From: Brassica napus
Lineage: Eukaryota; Streptophyta; Magnoliopsida; Brassicales; Brassicaceae
Assembly (NCBI RefSeq): GCF_020379485.1
Contig: NC_063452.1
Location: 39,248,208 to 39,312,207, forward strand
Reading direction: 5' to 3'
Length of the DNA stretch: 64,000 bases
Shown here: piece after piece, positions 12,001-23,003 of the stretch
Position numbering within the stretch: position 1 is the stretch's first letter
How the letters are laid out: every line of letters starts with the position of its first letter
Made by a program: the position numbers and the translations under genes
Notes under the pieces: model-generated
Told to the model about the DNA's origin: nothing
What the model saw: only the letters and a program-made list of their open reading frames with translations
The model's database searches: none

Positions 12001-13195
12001 CCACCGCAATCTTCCCTTTACTTTCCTCCGAGAAATGTTCCTCCCCTGCGTCATCAACAATCGAGTGAACTTTGTTCTTCATCCTCCTTGATTCAACCCA
12101 GCCATGGAAGATTTTGGTATTTTTATCTCCCACCCGCAACCAAGAATTCTTGCTTTTTACTTTCCAGTAATCCTCCTCCTCTTTAAAAGCTTTTTCTAAC
12201 TCTGTTCGCATGACAGGGAGCCGCGCAAGATCAGGAAAGGTTTTAGCTTCCTCCAATTCCAGCTCCTTACGAAGCCGCGAGATGTTTATATTAGAATTCA
12301 CATTCGCTGATCTTTTCCATTTAGATAGCTCTTGCCGACAGGATCGAATGCGTTCAGATACCGAGGCTTGTCCAGAAGAGTTGTTTATATTCCATCCTCG
12401 ACTGATGACTTCTCTGACATCTGGTTTCTTACACCATCGTTTGTCAAACATGAACCGACCAGTACGCTTCTGTTCTTTAGAATCCAAACTTGTGAATATG
12501 GGTCTATGATCCGATCCAGTCTTTTCCAAGTAAAAAGAGTGTGAGCTCGGGAATAGCCTGAACCACTCAGCATTTCCAAATGCTCTATCAAGTCTGCACT
12601 GTACCCACACAGTTTCCTTCACACCATTCACCATAATTTCACTTACACCAGCCCAAGAAAGGCGATTACCAGAGCTTGGTACTTCTTTGAGTCGATAATC
12701 ACGAGAGAGAGCTCTGAACTCATAGAACGTGTTTTCCTGTCTCCTTGGTCCACCCACTTTCTCTGAGTTGTTCATCAACTCGTTGAAATCACCCACCAGA
12801 AACCAGACTCCATTTCTATTTAATCCGATGTCCTTTAGCATATCCCACACTACTGATCTTCATTGTCGAACAGGGTCGCCGTAGACAAAGGACATGAAGA
12901 AGACTCTCGAACCAAACTTTATTTTCGTATCAATTATCCTATTAGAAGCTTGCAGCACTTCCACTTCAAAATTACTTTTCCAAAACAAAGCTAAACCTCC
13001 ACTAAGTCCAACTGGGTCCACCAAAAAGCAATGGTCATAACCCAGCGAGCTTTGGAACTTTAGAACGTGAGCACTAGAGTTTTTAGTCTCTAGGAGAAAC
13101 ACAAAATCCGGGAGATGTTCACGACACATCTCCTCAAGGCGTCGAACTGTCAAGTTGCTCCTCAAACCCTGACAGTACCAACTGAGCGTCGTCAT
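9011..13195 (-). pseudogene. LINE ORF2: endonuclease, reverse transcriptase, zf-RVT, RNase H
   Basis: The N-terminal MTTLSWYCQGL is an APE-type endonuclease start; VGDFNEL near 12800 is another endonuclease motif. The reverse transcriptase has KTDMSKAYDRVEW (near 11430), RQGDPLSPFLF (near 11270) and the FADD active site (near 11125). Downstream are a zf-RVT finger (CQAGSESIEHVLFKC region, about 9860-9910) and an RNase H domain with SELRCMEWAL and ASDLHDL (about 9290-9390). Damage includes in-frame stops at 12860-12862 (TGA), 11615-11617 (TAG) and 10835-10837 (TAG, from a conserved Trp). A 25-bp tandem duplication near 10446-10495 shifts the frame, and a second shift occurs in the zf-RVT near 9890. 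The first RNase H aspartate position reads His in KCNIHANW. Confidence 0.9.
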
Positions 13196-14188
13196 TGAGG
13201 ATTGGATGGTTTCTGGTGAACCATCAAACCCGTTGTTGATTTCGACATTTTGGAGGTAACCTCCACTTCCTCCTCCGCTTTCCTCTTCAGTTGACTTTCA
13301 TCAGTATCCTTTACCGCCTGTTGTTTCCTAGAATGGGTGTTATTCTTTCCACGTCGTGTCCATGAAGCTGTTTTCCGGGAAGTACCTCTATTATCTCCAT
13401 TCTTTGAGGCAATCATGGACGCTCCACACCCAATTTCAAAGCCGCCAATAACTGGAATCGAAGGCATTCCGAACGTGTCTCCTTCATCTTGTTCAGTACT
13501 ACGGGGTCGTCGCTTGGCGCAGTTCTCTACACGGTCATATCCCCGGCTTTGAACTCTATCAAACCTTGTCTCTGATGACGATCTTTGAACCGGGTCCGTA
13601 GAAACGATTATAGTATTAGGAAGAACAGCTTTTCTCCTCTGTATCTCTGCATACTCAGAAGATTCTCCTACGTCGGGGGGAGTATCAACAGTAACTCTTC
13701 TGTAGTCAAAGACCAGACCCTTATCTTTGTTGGTTGCACCTGAGATCATTGGGGCATTTTCCATCCTCAGACATGCACGTTGAGCAATAGAGTCCTTAGA
13801 TAGCTCATCCAAGGCTTTTTTCATTCTAAACTCTCTTATTCTTCTCTCTTCAGGATCAATGCAGTTCATGTAAAGCTGCATTTGTTCGAAAACTTCAGGA
13901 GCTATCAAACCAGCGGGAGGCGCAAAGCCTGGCGGTATTGATGGAGCGAACAGGGGCATTATGTCTGTTGATAGGTTGGTGTTGTGCTGTCTCTGCGCCA
14001 ACCTTTGAGAATTAGGATTGTTTTGTTTTTCCTTCCCTTTTGAACACCCAGCCAGATTACCTTTCAGCAGAGGACACGCCTGCTTTTCATGAGATAAACG
14101 TAGACAGTGATAGCATTTTTTCCGGATTCTTTCGTACTCCACCTCAATCAAAGCACTACCACCTCCTTTTGGCAAGGTGAGACATTAA
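13192..14188 (-). pseudogene. LINE ORF1 (gag-like), N-terminally truncated
   Basis: The open frame enters from about 14188 with LPKGGGSALIEVEYERIRKK and then the zinc knuckle CYHCLRLSHEKQAC (CX2CX4HX4C), as in the DUF4283/zf-CCHC_4 ORF1 proteins of plant LINEs. A long, basic, low-complexity tail follows. The frame has no ATG at its beginning, so the upstream DUF4283 domain is lost. It ends with TGA at 13194-13192, overlapping the ATG of ORF2 (13195-13193) in an ATGA arrangement that could allow termination-reinitiation. Confidence 0.75.
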
Positions 14189-15097
14189 AGTTTTTGGCTT
14201 AAAGTTTTTTTTATAATATAAAATATAATATTTTTAGTGAATTTAAATTAATATATATATATATATATATTTATACTCTTTCAATTAAAAAGTTTAAATT
14301 TAAAATAATTTTAGAAATATTTTTAGACATATTTTATATTTATTGATCCACCCACAATCGTGCACAACCGCAAACGCTAGCGAAAACCAAATTTTAATTT
14401 AAGAGGTTTGGAGTGGTTTAAAATGAATTATATTTTTTTTGTGATTGTTGTAAAACGCCAACAACCGTACAACTAAACTTTACGGGTGATACCGGAGAAA
14501 CAAATCGGATCTTTAATAAAAAAGTATCTAAAGAATAAAGATATTGATCAAACTAAAATATCAACACAATCACATATGTAACTGAAATCGATCCAACAGA
14601 AAGCCAAATTTAAATCGGAGTTTTAACCAAACCAAGTCGGATTAGATTTAGGCTCGGACTGGTGACATCTAGTATTAAAGCTGATTTGCATTATGATTTG
14701 TAATTCGATGTAATTTGCAGTAAAAATTATGTCGTATAAACTGTAAGTTTATGTGATAAGTTTGTAGTAAAAATAAGAGTTATCATTTTTTAACAACTAT
14801 TGACTGGTAACTTTTTGATGTATAAGTTGCAGTATGATTTTCTTAATAAAATAAATGAATATATTAACATATTAATAGTGATATATTTATTAAAAACAAA
14901 TAAACCATTAAAATATTTAAAAATGTTTTAAATAAGTATTAAATTTGAAAAATAATTTTCAATATAGATTATTTTCTAAATATTATAATCTAATTATAAT
15001 ATTTATTCTAATATAAATGATAAAAAAAAATTAAATGAAATAATAATAATAATAACATGACCTTTAAATTAAAAAAAATCCAATAAAATAATTTTTT
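14189..15097. other. AT-rich spacer, no gene recognised
   Basis: This strongly AT-rich stretch has an (AT)n run near 14253-14271 and many poly-A/T tracts. It probably contains the 3' noncoding end of the Harbinger element and older debris. No coding sequence, TIR pair or RNA gene could be supported. Confidence 0.6.
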
Positions 15098-15424
15098 TTA
15101 TAAATGTTCATTCCAAATCATGTTTGCAATCTCATCTTGTATGTTGTTCATGTATTGACCATCAGTTGTTATTTCTTCTTCTTCTTCAAGTCTACTAAGC
15201 TCTTCTTCTTCAATCTGTCGTCTTTGTTGTGCTTCACCACTGCTATCTCTATTTTCAAAATCAGCATCTTGAATTTTGTGAAGCCTAATAAAATTGTGAA
15301 GAACCATTGTTGCATGCACAATTCTATTTTGGATATTGACGTCATAGCGAGGCAAGTTATCAAGAATTCTCCATTTCTTTTTCCAAACTCTGAATGTTCT
15401 TTCAATGACTGGGCGAAGTGATGC

Positions 15425-15674
15425 CAGTGGCTGACCCATAATTATTTAAACATGAGCCAAAAATAATGGGCTTTGATTGTGTACGTAAAAGAGGAGATAA
15501 AAGGAAGTAAAAAAATGGTGTCACGTGGGATAGAACCGAGGTTAAGGGGTGTCAGCTAATAAGAAAAGAACCATCAGAGCTGATGAATTTCTATTATTTA
15601 AGCATAACAAAACTATTTCTTTTATTTAAGATGTGGCAGCTGCAACCCCTTCTATGCACATGGGTCCGCCTCTG
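15425..15674. mobile_element. hAT-type MITE (250 bp) with 8-bp target duplication
   Basis: AGTGATGC at 15417-15424 is repeated exactly at 15675-15682. Between the copies the element starts CAGTGGCTGACCCAT and ends with the complement of CAGAGGCGGACCCAT, matching the CAGNGGC termini of hAT elements. An 8-bp duplication is the hAT hallmark. It has no coding capacity and lies inside the transposase exon between SLR and PVIERTF. Confidence 0.9.
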
Positions 15675-16010
15675 AGTGATGCATGCCATTTATTGAACAA
15701 TTCCTTCTTGTTTCTAGGAGGACCATCAAATTCCAAGAGATGATATCTGATATTTTCTTTACTGCTTCCTCTGTACGGGGCTAGAAATCCTCGTTTGTTG
15801 GCATATCCAAAATCAACAAGATAGTATTTACCTATAGGAGGTTCAGGGAATATAGGGTCTCCATGTATTGCATATTGCAACACTAATGAATCATGTGTAG
15901 ACCCAGATGCACCTAGCCATGCATACGTGAAGATCATGTTTATATCACATATGCCCATTATGTTTAAACCTGTTTGTCCATGCCTATCCCAGTATCCAAC
16001 TGCATCACTA

Positions 16011-17550
16011 TGTAACACTCGTTTCCTCCTCTCTCGAGAACTGGGTGCTACTAACCGAAAAATACCAAATTAAGCCGATTTATAAAACCGAATAAAATGT
16101 CAAACTTTTTAATCAAATAATTTCCAAATAAAACAAGTTTATAATTTAAAACCAAATACATTGAATCGAAAAGTTAATTAAAACCGAAATAAAATACAAT
16201 GATCCCAAGACACCAATCCGTCCACATATCCAACTACTCGTCATGTTCACCTGCAAGAGGAAGAAAGAGGGGTGAGTAACAGGAGAGTTACTCCGTGAGG
16301 TATGGGATGCTAAACCGCAAACCACTGACTCTGTACATAGCACTACGACCATGTAGGCCTAGCTCTAGCATGAAAAAAACACAATGTCTAACACACCACA
16401 TAAAACATCCAGTGCGCTGATAGTACATGCTACTCTATGCACCCCGCATTTCCTCATAAGGATATATGTATATCTCCAGGTGTACAGTAGTCCATCTCTA
16501 TACTCCCAGAATCTGCGCGTTGGAGACTGATACAAACGTCTTTGTACCCCCGCAATCTCACTTCTCGTCGGCGGCTTACACAAACGTCTTTGTGCACCCG
16601 CAATCACACTGTTCGTCGGCGGCTTACACAAACGTCTTTGTGCACCCGCAATCACACTGCTCGTCGGCGGCTTACAGAAACGTCTTTGTGCACCTGCAAT
16701 CCACACAAACGGACTTATATATTTATATACATATATAGCAGTTTTTAACATCACTCAATTCATTCAACCGTTGAATCCTCTATTATCCTATTTTCGATTT
16801 AACAATCAATAACAATAATAAACAGACAAGACTCTCAAACATACTCGATTCACAGAGACGGATCCTGTTTCGAAACTAGACTTTCCAAAATTGTAGTACA
16901 AAACTAGCACGGGATTAGACGGAATAGCCCTCACCTTAGCCAACTAGGTTGAACCACAATCGAATACGACAATAAACAAAATGACTTGATCCGCAAGAAA
17001 GCTAGGGTTATACACCCGGACTCGGCTTCTCGTATCATCACGTGATGAGTTAACAAAGATGCACATGACAAAACAAATGAATATTAGATATAGGGTTTAT
17101 GCAAAGTTACTTATTGCACAAGAAACCTATGAAATCAGAGCTTAACTCTTACGGCTTGGCTTTACGGCTTGGCTTTGCGGAGAGAAGGAGACGTCTCTGA
17201 CGGGTCATGACTCACGGCAGTGTAAAGGGATGAACGGTGGTGGTGAGGAACATGGCGGCTCCGGTGGTGGTCAGATCGAGAGGTGCTACGGCAACGAAAG
17301 AGTGGTGGTAGTGGCTTCCTCCTTCGATTGCCATAAAAGGAGATGGGTGCGGCTAGGGTAGGGAAGAAGGAGGAGATGCATACGAATAAATTATATATAG
17401 CTAGGTAACAATAATTAATTAAGATAAACCAACCAGCTTGGTCAAACCAAAACAAAAGGTTGAGACAATTAATTAAACCAGAAAGCAACCAGTTCGGTTT
17501 AGACCAAATTAATTAACGAGAATCACCAGTTAAGAAACCGGGTCGTTACA
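16011..17550 (-). repeat. LTR A (3' LTR in element sense), 1540 bp
   Basis: Its boundaries are set by TGTAACACTC at 16011 and GTCGTTACA ending at 17550. It has four copies of a 48-bp repeat (16519-16705), against three in B and C. A TATA-like TATATATA at about 17392-17399 in element sense lies upstream of a short ORF (17488-17162) that is conserved in all three LTRs but has no known domain. Confidence 0.9.
16519..16705. repeat. 48-bp minisatellite inside the LTR
   Basis: The unit starts CGTCGGCGGCTTACACAAAC and contains TCTTTGTGCACCCGCAATC. There are four units here (the first and last diverged) and three each at about 18354-18490 and 20125-20261 in the other LTRs. The copy-number difference accounts for most of the extra length of LTR A. 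Confidence 0.85.
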
Positions 17551-17831
17551 ATTCTTTCCCATTTAACTGGAATTCGTCCCGAATTCTAAAAAAATCGGAA
17601 AGGAACTTCAACAACTACGAAGGAAAGAAGAACACAAGATAAATCAAACAATGAAAACGAATTGAAACTTGGTCTTCTCATGCAAAAATAAAAGAGTAAG
17701 AGACTAACCGAAAGATACTGGACCGAAGGGTGTCACTTTTTTTTTTAAACTCCCAATCCTGAAACATTGAAAATCGTTGAAATCCGAGTCCCTTAAACCG
17801 CCGTCCCGGGTCAGAGGCGGGAAGGAACCCC

Positions 17832-17843
17832 GCTCTGATACCA
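17832..17843 (-). other. Primer-binding site, initiator tRNA-Met (internal domain 1)
   Basis: On the minus strand TGGTATCAGAGC starts three bases after the LTR B end (TGTTACA). It is the exact complement of the plant initiator tRNA-Met 3' end. Confidence 0.9.
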
Positions 17844-17846
17844 AAT

Positions 17847-19320
17847 TGTAACACCCGTTTCTTCCTCTCTCGAGAACGGCGTGCTACTAACCGAAAAATA
17901 CCAAATTAAGCCGATTTATAAAACCGGATAAAATATCAAACCTTTTAATCAAATAATTTCCAAATAAAACAAGTTTATAATTTAAAACCAAATACATTAA
18001 ATCGAAAAGTTAATTAAAACCAAAATAAAATACAATGATCCTAAGACACCAATCCGTCCACATATCCAACTACTCGTCATGTTCATCTGCAAGGGGAAGA
18101 ATGAGGCGTGAGTAACAGGGGAGTTACTCCGTGAGGTATGGGATACTAAACCGCAAACCACTGACTCAGTACATAGCACTACGACCATGTAGGCTTAGCT
18201 CTAGCATGAAACAAACACAGTGTCTAATACACCACATAAAACATCCAGTGCGCTGATAGTACATGCTACTCTATGCACCCCGCATTTCCTCATAAGGATA
18301 TATGTATATCTCCAGGTGTACAGTAGTCCATCTCTATACTCCCAAAATCTGCGCGTCGGCGGCTTACACAAACGTCTTTGTGCACCCGCAATCACACTGT
18401 TCGTCGGCGGCTTACACAAACGTCTTTGTGCACCCGCAATCACACTGCCCGTCGGCGGCTTTCACAAACGTCTTTGTGCACCCGCAATCCACACAAACGG
18501 ACTTATATATTTATATACATATATAGCAGTTTTTAACATCACTCAATTTATTCAACCGTTGAATCCTCTATTATCCTATTTCCGATTTGACAATCAATAA
18601 TAATAATAAACAGACAAGACTCTCAAACAGACTCGATTCACAGAGACGGATCATGTTTCGAAACTAGATTTTCCATAATAGTAGTACTAAACAAGCAAGG
18701 GATTAGACGGAATAGCCCTCACCTTAGCCAATTAGGTTGAACCACAATGGAATACGACAATAAACGAAATGACTTGATCCTTAAGAAAGCTAGGATTAAA
18801 CGAAATGACTTCTCGTATCATCACGTGATGAGTTAACAAAGATGCACATGACAAAACAAATGAATATTAGATATAGGGTTTATGCAAAGTTACTTATTGC
18901 ACAAGAAACCAATGAAATCAGAGCTTAACTCTTACGGCTTGGCTTTGCGGAGAGAAGGAGACGTCTCTGACGGGTCATGACTCACGGCAGTGTAAAGGGA
19001 TGAACGGTGGTGGTGAGGAACATGGCGGCTCCGGTGGTGGTCAGATCGAGAGGTGCTACGGCAACGAACGAGTGGTGGTAGTGGCTTCCTCCTTTGATTG
19101 CCATAAAAGGAGATGGGTGCGGCTAGGGTAGGGAAGAAGGAGGAGATGCATACGAATAAATTATATATAGCTAGGTAACAATAATTAATTAAGATAAACC
19201 AACCAGCTTGGTCAAACCAAAACAAAAGGTTGAGACAATTAATTAAACCAGAAAGCAACCAGTTCGGTTTAGACCAAATTAATTAACGAGAATCACCGGT
19301 TAAGAAACCGGGTCGTTACA
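17847..19320 (-). repeat. LTR B (middle), 1474 bp
   Basis: It is bounded by TGTAACACCCG at 17847 and GTCGTTACA ending at 19320. It has three 48-bp repeats (from 18354). It lacks a 13-bp duplication (ACGGCTTGGCTTT) that A has near 17155 and C near 20705. Confidence 0.9.
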
Positions 19321-19602
19321 ATTCTTCCCCACTTAACTGAAATTCGTCCCGAATTCTAAAAAAAATTGGAAAGGAACTTCAACAACTACGAAGGAAAGAA
19401 GAACACAAGATAAATCAAACAATGAAAACGAATTGAAACTTGGTCTTCTCGTGCAAAAATAAAAGAGTAAGAGACTCACTGAAAGATACTGGACCGAAGG
19501 GTGTCACTTTTTTTTTTAAACTCCCAATCCTGAAACATTGAAAATCGTTGAAATCCGAGTCCCTTAAACCGCCGTTCCGGGTCAGAGGCGGGACGGAACC
19601 CC

Positions 19603-19614
19603 GCTCTGATACCA
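19603..19614 (-). other. Primer-binding site, initiator tRNA-Met (internal domain 2)
   Basis: The same TGGTATCAGAGC lies three bases beyond LTR C in element sense. Having both sites intact shows that each internal segment keeps its own reverse-transcription start. Confidence 0.9.
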
Positions 19615-19617
19615 AAT

Positions 19618-21103
19618 TGTAACACCCCTTTCCTCCTCTCTCGAGAACGGCGTGCTACTAACCGAAAAATACCAAATTAAGCCGATTTATAAAACCGGAT
19701 AAAATGTCAAACCTTTTAATCAAATAATTTCTAAATAAAACAAGTTTATAATTTAAAACCAAATACATTAAATCGAAAAGTTAATTAAAACCGAAATAAA
19801 ATACAATGATCCTAAGACACCAATCCGTCCACATATCCAACTACTCGTCATGTTCATCTGCAAGGGGAAGAAAGAGGCGTGAGTAACAGGGGAGTTACTC
19901 CGTGAGGTATGGGATACTAAACCGCAAACCACTGACTCAGTACATAGCACTACGACCATGTAGGCTTAGCTCTAGCATGAAACAAACACAGTGTCTAATA
20001 CACCACATAAAACATCCAGTGCGCTGATAGTACATGCTACTCTATGCACCCCGCATTTCCTCATAAGAATATATGTATATCTCCAGGTGTACAGTAGTCC
20101 ATCTCTATACTCCCAAAATATGCGCGTCAGCGGCTTACACAAACGTCTTTGTGCACCCGCAATCACACTGTTCGTCGGCGGCTTACACAAACATCTTTGT
20201 GCACCCGCAATCACACTGCCCGTCGGCGGCTTTCACAAACGTCTTTGTGCACCCGCAATCCACACAAACGGACTTATATATTTATATACATATATAGCAG
20301 TTTTTAACATCACTCAATTCATTCAACCGTTGAATCCTCTATTATCCTATTTCCGATTTAACAATCAATAATAATAATAAACAGACAAGACTCTCAAACA
20401 GACTCGATTCACAGAGACGGATCATGTTTCGAAACTAGATTTTCCATAATAGTAGTACTAAACTAGGACGGGATTAGACGGAATAGCCCTCACCTTAGCC
20501 AATTAGGTTGAACCACAATCGATTACGACAATAAACGAAATGACTTGATCCTTAAGAAAGCTAGGATTAAACGAAATGACTTCTCGTATCATCACGTGAT
20601 GAGTTAACAAAGATGCACATGACAAAACAAATGAATATTAGGTATAGGGTTTATGCAAAGTTACTTATTGAACAAGAAACCTATGAAATCAGAGCTTAAC
20701 TCTTACGGCTTGGCTTTACGGCTTGGCTTTGCGGAGAGAAGGAGACGTCTCTGACGGGTCGTGACTCACGGCAGTGTAAAGGGATGAACGGTGGTGGTGA
20801 GGAACATGGCGGCTCCGGTGGTGGTCAGATCGAGAGGTGCTACGGCAACGAACGAGTGGTGGTGGTGGCTTCCTCCTTTGATCGCCATAAAAGGAGATGG
20901 GTGCGGCTAGGGTGGGGAAGAAGGAGGAGATGCATATTAATAAATATATATAGCTAGGTAACAATAATTAATTAAGATAAACCAACCAGCTTGGTCAAAC
21001 CAAAACAAAAGGTTGAGACAATTAATTAAACCAGAAAGCAACCAGTTCGGTTTAGACCAAATTAATTAACGAGAATCACCAGTTAAGAAACCGGGTCGTT
21101 ACA
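19618..21103 (-). repeat. LTR C (5' LTR in element sense), 1486 bp
   Basis: It is bounded by TGTAACACCCC at 19618 and GTCGTTACA ending at 21103, followed by the CACTA duplication. It shares the 13-bp duplication with A but shares the block around 20556-20590 (GGATTAAACGAAATGACTTC) with B. Confidence 0.9.
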
Positions 21104-23003
21104 CACTACCTCCAACCTTAACTCTGACATGTGTTCCATCTAGTGCCCCAATAAATCCACTAAAAAGAGCCAATAGTTTGAGTTTTCTCGTAACTTACGG
21201 GGATAAATCGGGAGCAACGCCATTGTTGGAGTCTTTAAGTACTCACATGCATGAGTCTCCACTGCGTCCAACACTTCATGAAACTTTCGATACACAGTCT
21301 CTTGGGAACGGCCAAAAGACAATCCAACATACCGTTGCGTATCATTTTGGGCGCATGTAACGAGAAATATTGCCACCATCTTAACAACACTGATATGATC
21401 GGTACTCTTTAGATTGTAACGTTGCTCCAATGTTGTGAATAGGTTTTGAAAGGCTTTTGGATGCATCCTTAACATGTTCATGCAGTGGTTTGGATTATTA
21501 CGAATCTGATTCTCGAGATTTCACCAACCCAGTCCTCGTTCAAATACCATTGGTTGCTTGGAAAAATGACGCTTGTAGTACTTCATCATAGGTTGTAAAA
21601 TCATATCTATATTCTATTCATCTTGCATATCATATAGTTCGAGCAACTCCTCGTCTGTAAGATTTTCTAAACCTCGAGAATATAATTCGTTTAATCGTAT
21701 GACCTGTAAGATTTGAAAAATAATTAGAATATTGTTAACTATCATAAAAATAGTAAAAATGATAATTTATTGACTCTAAAAATAAAACAAGAAACATTAC
21801 TTTATTCTAATTAAAAATAAATATAAAATAAAATTTTAATCATCAAGATTAATTCTTGTCTTGCTTGATTCCCCCCATCACCCATTTTCCCATATCTACG
21901 TTTGTATCCTACTTCTTCAAACAATGACATTAGTTCTGAACGAGATGGGGCAGCAAAATCCTTATAACTCTCCATGGTTGGTCTTATAATGTTTTTCTCT
22001 GGGTTGGCACTTGAAGGATCACCATGACAATGTTGCAAAGCCTTGAAACATTCTCCTGAGAAATTTCCATGAAGATCATATCCTGTATAACCCTCCAAAA
22101 ATGTAATCCTATCATGATCACTCTCATTGTAGAAATTCATTTCTCTGGCAAATGGATCTTCTTTTAGTACTTTTATGCAAGCCCACCAAAAATCTGTCCA
22201 CCTTGTTAGACCTTGAATTGATTTCAGTATTTCATATGCCTCTTTAAATTCTTTAAATGGTTGAGCTTCATTTTTTTCTCTGTGCTCTTTTGCTTCTGCA
22301 ACTTGAGAACAACGTAATTCCATCATTTTTTTTGAACTGCCTATTTATCTCCTTTTCAAATGACTTTCTTCTTCGTGGGGTGTAGTTCTCGCGGCTGAGT
22401 GCAACGTCTTTCCCTCGACCACTTTCGTATGGAACAACACGTGCTTGTTTTCTGTATGACCACTTTGATGGACCAATAGGTGACCTTGGAGTAGAGTCTA
22501 GTGAAATGGTTTGTGAGTGGTGATGCACATCATTTGTATGGTCTCCATCGTTGTCTTGGGTTTCTGGAACAGATTTATCCAGTTGCTCATATTTTTTCAA
22601 CATCTTGCACATGAGTTGAGTACATAGCTTCTCGTTTACTGCCTTGACGTCCAAACATGCGCCTCATAAGTTCTATGTGTGGAATTTCATTTTCACGGAT
22701 CTTTTTTGCATATTGAATTTCCTGCACAACACAAAGACAACGAATATTAACGTAAATATCAGTAACAAGGTTTGTTACTTGATTTTTTAAATATCAATTA
22801 TATACACTAATGTACCTTTTCGCGATCGTCCCACCATTCAGAATCCATCTCAATCAAACCGGTATTGTCATCTGCTGAATCTCCAGTAAAAATCTTGAGT
22901 CTTTTATATACGATCCATACATATTTCTCAATATATCGTATTTTCTTTTGAAAGGCTCCCAAGAAAGATTTATACCAGTTTTCTCCAAAAACTTTTTACA
23001 AAT

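Larger units (their letters stand above)
8930..14188 (-). mobile_element. LINE (L1-type non-LTR retrotransposon), 5'-truncated
   Basis: A run of 13 T at 8930-8942 is the poly(A) tail of a minus-strand element. Going upstream come RNase H, zf-RVT, reverse transcriptase, endonuclease and the gag-like ORF1, which is the order of plant L1/ATLINE elements. Homology ends inside ORF1 at about 14188, so the 5' end, including the ORF1 N-terminal domain, is missing, as is usual after incomplete target-primed reverse transcription. No convincing target duplication was found. Confidence 0.88.
16011..21103 (-). mobile_element. Non-autonomous LTR retrotransposon with three LTRs (LTR-int-LTR-int-LTR)
   Basis: Three direct LTR copies (16011-17550, 17847-19320, 19618-21103) are separated by two internal segments of about 296 bp (17551-17846, 19321-19617). 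On the minus strand each LTR runs from TGTAACGACCCGG to GGTGTTACA. Each internal segment begins with a primer-binding site for initiator tRNA-Met (TGGTATCAGAGC) and ends in a purine-rich tract (for example AAGTGGGGAAGAAT). The whole array has one target duplication, CACTA at 16006-16010 and 21104-21108, so it behaves as one insertion. No gag or pol sequence is present, so replication would need another element's proteins. The third LTR most likely arose by unequal recombination between LTRs of two copies. Confidence 0.92.
15098..21705 (-). pseudogene. PIF/Harbinger transposase (DDE_Tnp_4, ALP1-like), split by two insertions
   Basis: The N-terminal part (21705-21104) has the helical segment NMLRMHPKAFQNLF, then SFGRSQETVYRKF and GALDGTHVRVKVGG, whose Asp is the first catalytic residue. 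The frame breaks at the LTR insertion and resumes at 16010 as SDAVGYWDRHGQ, with the second Asp in GSTHDSLVL and then KYYLVDFGYANKRGFLAPY. It breaks again at the hAT MITE and resumes at 15424 with SLRPVIERTF, which supplies the Glu. Removing each insertion with one copy of its target duplication rejoins GGSDAVG and HASLRPVIERTF exactly. There are also in-frame stops near 21618 and 21523, so the gene was already decaying. In this superfamily the transposase acts with the ORF1 protein. Confidence 0.88.

Noticed and set aside
16519..20261. Regularly spaced 48-bp repeats that could suggest a CRISPR-like array
   Set aside because: The units are contiguous tandem copies without unique spacers, they recur at the same place in three LTRs, and this is plant DNA. 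They are an LTR minisatellite.
16466..20371. Plus-strand ORFs of 74-126 codons in the LTRs
   Set aside because: They are by-products of the minisatellite read in several frames, with no domain and no conserved start context.
17162..20964. 108-codon minus-strand ORF present in each LTR as a possible gene
   Set aside because: It lies over the R/leader region of the LTR, shortens to 82 codons in LTR C, and has no recognised domain. Conservation simply follows LTR identity.
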